Source of the DNA: Rhodothermales bacterium
GTDB lineage: Bacteria > Bacteroidota > Rhodothermia > Rhodothermales > Bin80
NCBI GenBank assembly: GCA_022821385.1
Contig: JAJEDR010000024.1
Location: forward strand, 1 to 39,489
DNA: 39,489 nt
Direction of reading: 5' to 3'
Shown here: positions 17,095-24,979 of the stretch, piece after piece
Position numbering within the stretch: the stretch's first letter is position 1
Layout of the letters: every line of letters starts with the position of its first letter
The notes under the pieces: model-generated
The model's database searches: none
Told to the model about the DNA's origin: nothing
The model's input: only the letters and a program-made list of their open reading frames with translations
Program-made: the position numbers and the translations under genes

Positions 17095-18204
17095 TTACAT
17101 TGCCTGCAGTTCCATCCAAGCCAGCATACCGCCATCCAGGCTCACTGCGTGAGGATACCCAGCGTTGTGAAGTATCTGTACAGCACGTCTGGATCGAAGG
17201 CCTGTTTGGCAATGTACGACGATACGCTCATCGTGGTTGGCTTTGATTTCTGATAGTCTATCCGGGAGGGACTCAACCGGTATTTGCTGGTTAGCTCCTA
17301 TACTGACGGCCGCAGCCTCATCGACTCTCCGGACATCAAGAAGAAAGAAAGGCGTGCAGCTTTTCTTGAGTGTGTTCAATTCTGCTGCACTGATATGAGG
17401 TGCGGTTCCGCAAAAGTCCTCATAGTCAACGAGTGTCTTGATTGTTGGAGATTTACCACAGAGGTGACAGCCATCGTCTTTAGGGAAGGTGAGGTTTTTC
17501 CATTCTGAATCTAAACCGTTGATCAGTGTCATACGTCCAACGAGAGGCCGACCGATGTTGAGAAGCAGTTTCAGAACCTCGTTCGCCTGGAGTATCCCGA
17601 TCAGCCCTGGAAGTACGCCGAGTACTCCACTTTCCGCGCAGGTAGGTACGAGTCCAGCCGGGGGTGGATTGGGATGGAGGCAACGGTAACATGGGCCATT
17701 CGAATGACACAGAACGGTCACCTGTCCTTCAAATTGATAGACATTTCCGTATACATTCGGGATCCCCAGTAGTACGCAGGCGTCATTGACGAGGTAGCGT
17801 GTAGCAAAATTGTCCGAGCAATCAGCAACAATATCGTATCCTTGAAGAATTTCCATTGCGTTCTCTCTTAGCAGACGAACATTGTGCAGGGTTACTCTTA
17901 CGTGAGGATTCCGGGCTTTCAGGGTGGCAAGGGCCGAGTCAAGTTTGGAGGCTTCAAGGAATTCATCTGTGTGCAGGATCTGCCGGTGAAGATTGCTTTT
18001 TTTCACAACATCGAAATCAACCAGCCCCAGATTTCCGATTCCCGCAGCAGCGAGATACATAGATAACGGCGATCCCAGCCCACCTACACCAACGACCAAT
18101 ACAGAAGCGGCTTTGAGCTTTTCCTGCCCGGCAATCCCCACTTTTTCAAGGGCGATCTGTCGTGCATATCGCAGATGTTCAGACTGGTTGAGAGTAGCAG
18201 ACAT
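17095..18204 (-). CDS. moeB: MoeB/ThiF-type adenylyltransferase with rhodanese domain
   Basis: A 369-residue E1-like enzyme that adenylates the C-terminal glycine of a ubiquitin-like sulfur carrier (MoaD or ThiS). The N-terminal domain has the nucleotide loop GVGGLGSP (39-46), the KKSNLHRQ region and the Asp of DCSDNFATR. Two Cys pairs (172/175 in CYRC and 246/249 in CHLC) should hold zinc. The C-terminal rhodanese domain (about 262-369) has the sulfur-accepting Cys332 in VVHCQTGLRS. The fusion is typical of MoeB/MoeZ proteins serving molybdopterin or thiocarboxylate pathways. The start at 18204 fits the family; the frame is open further upstream. No partner gene is nearby. Confidence 0.88.
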   Translation of the reverse strand: MSATLNQSEHLRYARQIALEKVGIAGQEKLKAASVLVVGVGGLGSPLSMYLAAAGIGNLGLVDFDVVKKSNLHRQILHTDEFLEASKLDSALATLKARNPHVRVTLHNVRLLRENAMEILQGYDIVADCSDNFATRYLVNDACVLLGIPNVYGNVYQFEGQVTVLCHSNGPCYRCLHPNPPPAGLVPTCAESGVLGVLPGLIGILQANEVLKLLLNIGRPLVGRMTLINGLDSEWKNLTFPKDDGCHLCGKSPTIKTLVDYEDFCGTAPHISAAELNTLKKSCTPFFLLDVRRVDEAAAVSIGANQQIPVESLPDRLSEIKANHDERIVVHCQTGLRSRRAVQILHNAGYPHAVSLDGGMLAWMELQAM

Positions 18205-18731
18205 TAATCTGTTGATAGTACGGGGCGGAGGAGCGGTCAAAATGAACCATCTGAGCATGCGCAATGCGAGGCGGTTCACTCAGAAAAGAGATGCATTCAG
18301 CTCCTGCGCGTTATGTGCACCAAAGATCAATTTAATGAGACTGCTCGTAAGTTCACAAAAAATGTGAATATGTGCGTAGAAGGTCATTTTCAGGCCTGAA
18401 TCATAGGATTGTCCATGAAAACGCGCTTGGCCAAAACTTCCCGGGAATTCAGGTTGGGTGAGGACATTTGTGCATGCGCACGAAGGCCTGATGAAAATGA
18501 CGAACGCTGGGGTCAGCGCAGATTTTGATTAGGTCGAGCCTTCCCCGCCAATGGACCAACTGCAAACAATGTCTGGCAGGATACTGCGCCGTACTGTCTC
18601 AAGTAGAAAAGACATTTTTCCGTTTCTTGTGCAGGCTGCAATGTTAAGCATCTTCGCTAAATCGAAAAATTGAACGGGTTCCAGTTCCAGATTCATGCCA
18701 TTTCAAGAAAGTTTGATGCTCCAATTCTAGG
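18205..18731. other. Intergenic region at left edge of the WD40 array
   Basis: This interval holds three things: the moeB leader with a small inverted repeat TTCAC-N7-GTGAA (18352-18368); the second copy of the dispersed repeat (18383-18460); and, from about 18463 on, DNA homologous to the regions after the other two WD40 genes. No coding sequence is supported. Confidence 0.55.
18383..18460 (+). repeat. Dispersed repeat, copy 2
   Basis: This copy aligns with positions 6-85 of the window, with shared TTTTCAGGCCT, ATAGGATT, GCCAAAAC and CCCGG...ATTCAGG blocks in the same order and orientation. It ends within a few bases of where the homology shared by the WD40 units begins (about 18463), which marks it as a possible breakpoint of the array. 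Confidence 0.55.
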
Positions 18732-20852
18732 TCAATGTACGATTAACGGTCGTGTCATTTGCCTGTCATTGGTGACCAGCCGCAGAAAATACATTCCTCC
18801 TGATAACTTCCCCGTGGCCAACTGTAGACTGTGGGAACCGGTTGCTTGGGCTGCATCCAGCACACTGATCACCTCACGTCCAAGAAGATCATGGACTGAT
18901 AACTGGACCTGGCTCGCTTTCGAAAGCACGTATTCGATCGTGGTGAATGCCCCTGCGGGATTCGGAAAGTGCGTAAAGGTCGCCGGGATCTCTGAACTTG
19001 GGACAGGTACTGTCTCCAATGCTGTAGCCGTGGCATCCCATAAATTGAGACCTCCTTCTCCAGCCGATGCGATGAAGCGTTCATTCCCGGAAATGGCTAT
19101 AGAGAATACGCGGTATCCATGGTCTAGCTGGTCTATCTCCAGTCCTGTAGCCACATCCCACAGACGGATCGTATTGTCATACGCTCCAGAAATTAGCTGT
19201 GCACCGTCGCGTGAAAATACTACGGAACTAACGGTACCCGTATGCCCTTCAAAGCGTCGCACTTCCTGCCCCGTGGCTACATCCCACAGATGAACCGGAC
19301 CGATCCATGATGTAGAGGCCAGCTGTGTGCCGTCCGGTGAAAATACCACGGAATAAACCGAACCTGCATGTCCTCCAAAGCGCCGCACTTCCCGCCCCGT
19401 GGCCACATCCCACAGACGGATCGTATCGTCCGCTGATCCAGAGGCCAGCTGCGCGCCGTCTGGCGAAAATACTACGGAAAGGAGCCAATGTGTATGCCCT
19501 ACAAAGCGCCGCACTTCTCGCCACGTGGCCACCTCCCACACACGGATCGTATTGTCCGCTGATCCAGAGGCTAGCTGCGTGCCGTCCGGCGAAAAAACTA
19601 CGGAACGAACCTTATCTCTATGCCCTTCAAAGCGCCACACTTCCTGCCCCGTGGCCACATCCCACAGCCGGATTGTATTGTCCTCAGATCCAGAGGCCAG
19701 CTGCGTGCCGTCCGGTGAAAATGCTACGGAGGTTATCCTGCGTCTATGCCTTTCAAAGCGCTGCATTTCCATCCCCGTGGCCACATTCCAGAGATGTAGC
19801 CTACCGTCCGGTGATCCAGAGGCCAGTTGCGTGCCGTCTGGTGAAAACACCACGTAATAAACCCAAGCTGCACGCCCTCCAAAGTACCGCACTTCCTGTC
19901 CGGTAACCACATCCCATAAACGGATACTCCAGTCCCCTCCACCAGTTGCCAATTGCGTGCCATCCGGTGAAAACACTACAGATCGAGCAATACCCGCATG
20001 CCCGTAAAAGTGGTCATGCAGCACTTCCTGCCCTGCGGCCACATCAAACAGACGGAAATACAAATGCCCGACAGAGACCAGCAGCGTGCAGTCCGGTGAA
20101 AACGCTACAGAACGAACCACATCGAAAAGCCCATCAAAGCGCTGCAATTCCTGCCCCGTGGTCACATCCCACAGAAGGACCGTACCGTCCCCTGCTCCAG
20201 AAGCCAGCTGCTTGCCGTCAGGTGAATATGCCACAGAAAGAATCCCACCTGTATAGCCCCTCATAAAGGGCCGCGCTTTCTGCCCCGTGGCCACATCCCA
20301 GAGACCGGTCGTCCCGTCCCCTGATCCAGAAGCCAGCCGCTTGCCGTCCGGTGAGAATACTACAGAAAGAACCCCACCTTTATGCCCTTCAAAGCGCCGC
20401 ACTTCCTGCCCCGTGGCCACATTCCACAGACGGATCGACCCGTCCCATGATCCAGACGCCAGTTGCGTACCATTCGGTGAAAATGCCACGGAAAAAACAG
20501 CCATAGTATGTCTTTCGAAGCGGCGTAATTCCTGCCCCGTAGCCACATTCCACAGGCGGATCGTATGGTCATGTGACCCGGAAGCCAACTGCGTGCCGTC
20601 TGGTGAAAATACTACGGAACTAACCCTATCTGTGTGTCCTTCAAAGCGCCGCACTTCCTGCCCCGTAGCTACATCCCATAGACGGATTGTTTTGTCATCT
20701 GATGAAGAGGCCAACTTCGTGCCGTCCGGTGAAAATGCTACGGAATAAACATCCGAAGTGTGCCCTGCTTCTCTAATTGTCAAAATCGGCTGTCCTGCAA
20801 CGGGCGCAGATAGTGCAATCGTTAGCAAAACGACTCCGTATCTCGTGTTCAT
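18732..20852 (-). CDS. Secreted double WD40 propeller with T9SS tail (copy A)
   Basis: A 706-residue secreted protein. It has a signal peptide (about 1-22, ending near VAGQP), then 14 WD40 repeats of about 42 residues (about 28-615), enough for two seven-bladed propellers. An 80-residue C-terminal T9SS type A sorting domain follows (PNPAGAFTTIEY, LGREVISVLD, GMYFLRLV). It should cross the outer membrane by type IX secretion and stay on the surface or be released. Repeats share SVVFSPDGTQLASGS and TIRLWDVATGQEVRRFEGH; variation centres on residues 3, 4, 6, 22 and 24. Repeats 6, 12 and 14 are degenerate. Repeats 1-8 resemble copy C and 11-13 resemble copy B, at DNA level too. I use the ATG at 20852. 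Ligand unknown. Confidence 0.9.
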   Translation of the reverse strand: MNTRYGVVLLTIALSAPVAGQPILTIREAGHTSDVYSVAFSPDGTKLASSSDDKTIRLWDVATGQEVRRFEGHTDRVSSVVFSPDGTQLASGSHDHTIRLWNVATGQELRRFERHTMAVFSVAFSPNGTQLASGSWDGSIRLWNVATGQEVRRFEGHKGGVLSVVFSPDGKRLASGSGDGTTGLWDVATGQKARPFMRGYTGGILSVAYSPDGKQLASGAGDGTVLLWDVTTGQELQRFDGLFDVVRSVAFSPDCTLLVSVGHLYFRLFDVAAGQEVLHDHFYGHAGIARSVVFSPDGTQLATGGGDWSIRLWDVVTGQEVRYFGGRAAWVYYVVFSPDGTQLASGSPDGRLHLWNVATGMEMQRFERHRRRITSVAFSPDGTQLASGSEDNTIRLWDVATGQEVWRFEGHRDKVRSVVFSPDGTQLASGSADNTIRVWEVATWREVRRFVGHTHWLLSVVFSPDGAQLASGSADDTIRLWDVATGREVRRFGGHAGSVYSVVFSPDGTQLASTSWIGPVHLWDVATGQEVRRFEGHTGTVSSVVFSRDGAQLISGAYDNTIRLWDVATGLEIDQLDHGYRVFSIAISGNERFIASAGEGGLNLWDATATALETVPVPSSEIPATFTHFPNPAGAFTTIEYVLSKASQVQLSVHDLLGREVISVLDAAQATGSHSLQLATGKLSGGMYFLRLVTNDRQMTRPLIVH

Positions 20853-21860
20853 GATGCGTAGTGGATATATGATATCCTTAATCAACTCCACGCATTACAG
20901 ACTGCTGTGCTACCAATGAGAGCTGATCACGCCAACTCGCTCTGACGTATACTTGGCAGAAAAATACCCGGATACCCTGCCAAAATGTGAAGCCCGCTCC
21001 CGACCAGCCCTCCACAGTGGTATAGATCAATTGAACACTTGATCTGCCTGAACCGCCAAGAACCTTCGATAAAGGCTTCTACTACAACTCCACCTGTGCT
21101 TGCTATTGTGAGCAACCGAACAACGTGACGACGATCAAAAAAGGAGGGAGGGTAGAGCAATTTTCTCATCTTGAGGGATTTGCTTTGCTGTAAGGTAGCT
21201 AAGAACTCGCGAGCAAATTCCTACTCTGGACATACCAGCGAATGCTGAACCATGTGCGTAACACACTCATGTTTTTAAATGGTTCCAGCGGCTGCTTCAA
21301 TGAGTTCTAGTTGGCAACGTGTCACCTCGGAGAGCCATCGTAGAGCCACCCTCGACCAAACAAATGCAGTTGAACAAGGCATTCAGATTATAAATATCTG
21401 AAACGAAGTATGTCCTCTGACAGATCAGTTACCGGAAATAATTCGGAAATCGGCTAAAACCCGATTATTTGTAGCGGCTCTAATCCAAACACACCACATT
21501 TGTCCGTTGTTCCTTGAATTGACTCTTCAGATGTACGCAAACCACGACATAACACCCGCAACTCGGGAATATTATATAAGACACGACGTCATTGCATTTG
21601 TGCGTGCAAACGAGGGAATAATGAGAACAACGAATGCCTGAATCCGTACAGATATTCATTAGACCCAGCCTTCCTCGTCAATGGGCCAACTGCGAGCAAA
21701 TGGCGTTGAGATATTGAGCAGTCCTGTCTCAATGAGAAAAGCAAGTCATCCGTTACTTGTACTGGCTGAAATGTTATGCATCTTCATTAAATCGGAGAGT
21801 TAAATAGGCCCAGCCAAAGCCTCATTTCATTCCAAGGATGTTTGATGCTCCGAATCTAGG
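20853..21860. other. Conserved ~1 kb non-coding interval between copies A and B
   Basis: This interval is homologous along nearly its full length to 23973-24979. A minus-strand frame at 20927-21169 has a counterpart at 24072-24287, but the differences between the two are mostly amino-acid-changing and no ribosome site is seen, so I do not call it a gene. It must hold the promoter of copy A and the 3' region of copy B. Confidence 0.6.
21449..21465. other. Small hairpin conserved between array intervals (B side)
   Basis: ATCGG-N7-CCGAT forms a five-bp stem. The homologous site at 24568-24584 reads ATCGG-N7-CCGGT, in which the changed base still pairs as a G-T wobble. The second copy is followed by TTTTTATT on the plus strand. 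It could be a weak terminator or structured leader element; five-bp stems are common by chance. Confidence 0.25.
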
Positions 21861-23972
21861 TCAGTGTACGATTAACGGTTGTGTCACCTGCCTGTCATTG
21901 GTGATTAGCCGCAAGAAATACATCCCTCCTGAAAGCTTCTCGGTGGCCAACTGCAGACTATGGGAGCCAGCCGCCTGGGTTGCATCCAGCACACTGATCA
22001 CCTCACGTCCGAGAAGATCATGGACTGACAACCGGACCTGGCTCGCTTTCGAAAGCGCGTATTCAATTGTAGCAAATGCCCGGGCGGGATTCGGATAGTA
22101 CGTAAAGGTCGCCGGGATCTCTGAATTTGGGGCAGGTACCGTCTCCAATGCTGTAGCCGCGGCATCCCATAAACTAAGGCCTACCTCTCCAGCCGACGCG
22201 ATGAATCGATTACCCCTGGAAATAGCTACAGAGAGAACAATGTATTTGTGGTCCAGCTGGTCTATCTCCTGCCCGGTAGCCACATCCCACATACGGATCG
22301 TATCGTCATACGCCCCAGAAATTAGCTGTGCGCCGTCCTGTGAATACACTAAGGAACTAACGACACCTGTATGCCCTTCAAAGCGTCGCACTTCCTGCCC
22401 CGTGGCTACATCCCACAGATGGATCGGACCGATCCATGATGTAGAGGCAAGTTGCGTGCCGTCCGGTGAAAAAACCGCGGAATAGACTGAACCTGCATGC
22501 CCTCCGAAGCGCCGCACTTCCCGCCCCGTGGCTACATCCCACAGACGAATCGTATCGTCCCCTGATCCCGAGGCAAGCTGCGTTCCGTCAGGCGAGAATA
22601 CTACGGATAGGACCCAATGTGTATGCCCTACAAGGCGCTGCACTTCCTGCCCCGTGGCCACATCCCACAGACGGATCGTATTGTCCGCTGACCCAGAGGC
22701 CAGGTGTGTGCCGTCCGGTGAAAATGCCACGGAACGAACCGAAAACGAATGTCCATCAAAGCGCCGCACTTCCTGTCCCGTGGCCACATCCCACAGACGG
22801 ATAGTACTGTCCCATGATCCAGAAGCCAGCTGCCTGCCGTCCGGTGAAAATACCACGGAATAAACCCAACCCGTATGCCCTTGAAAGCGCCGCACTTCCT
22901 GTCCTGTGGCCACATCCCACAGACGAATCGTATCGTCCGTTGATCCAGAAGCCAGCTGCGTGCTTTTCGATGAAAATGCCACGGAATGAACCAAACGCGT
23001 ATGCCCTGCAGAACCCCACACTGTTTGCCATGTAGCTACATCCCACAGACGGATGGTATTGTCATCTGACCCAGAAGCCAGCCGCATACCATCCTTTGAA
23101 AATGTCACAGAATGAACCCAATCTGTGTGCCCTTCAATGCGCCGCACTTCCTGCCCCGTGGCTATATTCCACAGACGAATCGTATCGTCCACTCCCCAAG
23201 AGACCAGCCGTGTGCCGTCCGGTGAAAAAACCACGGAATAAACCGCACCGAAATGCCCTCCAAAGTACCGCACTTCTCGCCCCGTGGCCACATTCCATAA
23301 AATGATACTCCAGTCCCCATGCGCGGAAGCCAGCTGCGTGCCGTCCGGTGAAAATGCAACAGAATGAACCGAATACAGATCCCTTCCAAAGCGCCGCAGT
23401 TCCTGTCCAGTGGCTACATCCCACAGACGGATACTCCAGTCCCCTGAACCAGAGGCCAACTGCGTACCATCCGGTGAAAAAACTACCGTAAGAACCCCTC
23501 GTGTATGCCCTTCATAGCGCCGTACTTCCTGCCCCGTGGCCACATCCCACAGACGAATCGTATCGTCTCCTGACCCTGAGGCCAGCTGCGTGCCGTCCGG
23601 TGAAAATACAACAGAATAAACATTACCGGAATGCCCTTCGAAGTGTCGTAATTCTCGCCCCTTTGCCACATCCCATAGACGGATCGTATGATCATGTGAC
23701 CCGGAAGCCAACTGAGTGCCGTCTGGTGAAAATACTACGGAAACAACCGAATCCGCATGCCCTACGAAGCGCTGCACTTCGTGCCCCGTGGTTGCATCCC
23801 ACAGACGGATCGTACCGTCAACTGATGCAGAAGCCAACTGCCTACCGTCGGGTGAAAATACAACGGAACGAACCCCCGAAAGATGTCCTGCCTCGGTCGT
23901 CCAAATTGGCTGTCCCGCTGCAGCTGCAGACAGTGCAAACGTCAGCACAATGATCCCGTATCTCATACTCAT
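21861..23972 (-). CDS. Secreted double WD40 propeller with T9SS tail (copy B)
   Basis: A 703-residue paralogue with the same plan: signal peptide (about 1-20, ending AAAAGQP), 14 WD40 repeats and a T9SS type A tail (YPNPARAFATIEY through PLIVH). Its repeats 3-10 carry their own set of residues at the variable positions, for example G-D, G-W, V-D, D-N, T-D, W-S and A-N around the central Asp (x-D-x). Repeat 8 has lost the PDG turn (FSSKST), repeat 7 has FSKDG and repeat 12 has the WIGP variant shared with copy A. The upstream region is homologous to that of copy A, so these two may share regulation. No enzymatic domain is present; role inferred as extracellular binding or scaffold. Confidence 0.9.
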   Translation of the reverse strand: MSMRYGIIVLTFALSAAAAGQPIWTTEAGHLSGVRSVVFSPDGRQLASASVDGTIRLWDATTGHEVQRFVGHADSVVSVVFSPDGTQLASGSHDHTIRLWDVAKGRELRHFEGHSGNVYSVVFSPDGTQLASGSGDDTIRLWDVATGQEVRRYEGHTRGVLTVVFSPDGTQLASGSGDWSIRLWDVATGQELRRFGRDLYSVHSVAFSPDGTQLASAHGDWSIILWNVATGREVRYFGGHFGAVYSVVFSPDGTRLVSWGVDDTIRLWNIATGQEVRRIEGHTDWVHSVTFSKDGMRLASGSDDNTIRLWDVATWQTVWGSAGHTRLVHSVAFSSKSTQLASGSTDDTIRLWDVATGQEVRRFQGHTGWVYSVVFSPDGRQLASGSWDSTIRLWDVATGQEVRRFDGHSFSVRSVAFSPDGTHLASGSADNTIRLWDVATGQEVQRLVGHTHWVLSVVFSPDGTQLASGSGDDTIRLWDVATGREVRRFGGHAGSVYSAVFSPDGTQLASTSWIGPIHLWDVATGQEVRRFEGHTGVVSSLVYSQDGAQLISGAYDDTIRMWDVATGQEIDQLDHKYIVLSVAISRGNRFIASAGEVGLSLWDAAATALETVPAPNSEIPATFTYYPNPARAFATIEYALSKASQVRLSVHDLLGREVISVLDATQAAGSHSLQLATEKLSGGMYFLRLITNDRQVTQPLIVH

Positions 23973-24979
23973 GATTCGTTATGGATATATAAAGTTTTTA
24001 CCACTTCCAGGCATTGCAGACCGCGGTGCTCACAATGAGAGCTGATCACCTCAAATCGCCCGAAGAAATGCCTAGCAGGCAAAAACCCGAGTATCTTGCA
24101 AAATGTGAAGCGCGCTCCCGAACAGCCCTCCAGAGGGGTATAGACCAACAACAAGCTTGATCTGACTAGGCCGCCGAATATCTTCGATAAAGGATCCCAC
24201 AATGAATCCGCCTTGGCTTCTACTGGTGAGCGACAGAACAACGTACCGACGATTAAAAAAGGAGAGAGGGGAGAGCAACTTGCTCATTTTGAGGGATTTG
24301 CACCTGCTGTAGAGTAGCTAGTAACTCGCTAGTATATTCCTATTCTGGATCTACCAGCGAAGGCTGAACCATATGCGTAACACACGCATGTTTTCAATTG
24401 GTTCCAGCGGCTGCTTCATTGAACTCTAGTCGGCAAGGCATCACCCAGAAAAGCCATCTTGGAGTCACCCTTGAACGAACCAATACTGTTAAATAAGGTG
24501 TTCAGGATAACAAAATCTGACACGAAGTATTTCCTCTGGAAGTCCAAGTCCAGGCAAGACCACGGAAATCGGCTAAAATCCGGTTTTTATTAACGGCGAT
24601 AATCCAAACACACCGCTCTTGCGCCATGGTTCCTCGAAATAACACCTCAGATGAACGCAAACCACGATATAACACCCGCAACTCGGAAAAATGATGAAAA
24701 ACATTACGTAAAAGCATATGTGCGTGCGGACGAAGGACTAATGAGAATAACAATTGCTGGGACCTGCGCAGATTTTCATTAGACCTAGCCTTCCCCGTCA
24801 ATAGACCAACTGCAAACAATGTCTGGCAGGATACTGCGCCGTTCTGTCTCGATCAGAAAAGAAAATCATCCTTTCCTTGTCCTGCCACAACGTTATGCAT
24901 CTGCACCAAGCCGAAGGGTTCAGCGGGCTACAGTTTTAGCTTCATTTTATTCCGAGGACGTTAATGCTCCAATTCCAGA
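23973..24979. other. Conserved ~1 kb non-coding interval between copies B and C
   Basis: Homologous to the A-B interval. It includes ATGCGT-AACAC-ACGCAT followed by GTTTT (24373-24393), a perfect six-bp hairpin partly decayed in the other interval, and the ATCGG/CCGGT hairpin at 24568-24584. No supported coding sequence. It must carry the promoter of copy B. Confidence 0.6.
24373..24393 (+). terminator. Weak terminator-like hairpin
   Basis: The stem ATGCGT/ACGCAT with a five-base AACAC loop is followed by GTTTTC on the plus strand. The orientation is opposite to the WD40 genes, and the T run is short. The matching place in the A-B interval has an imperfect stem. Low-confidence call. Confidence 0.2.

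Noticed and set aside
20927..24287. Pair of homologous small frames (80 and 71 codons) upstream of copies A and B as a conserved small protein
   Set aside because: Codon comparison of the first 25 positions shows mostly amino-acid-changing differences and few silent ones, and no ribosome-binding site; similarity is explained by duplication of non-coding DNA.
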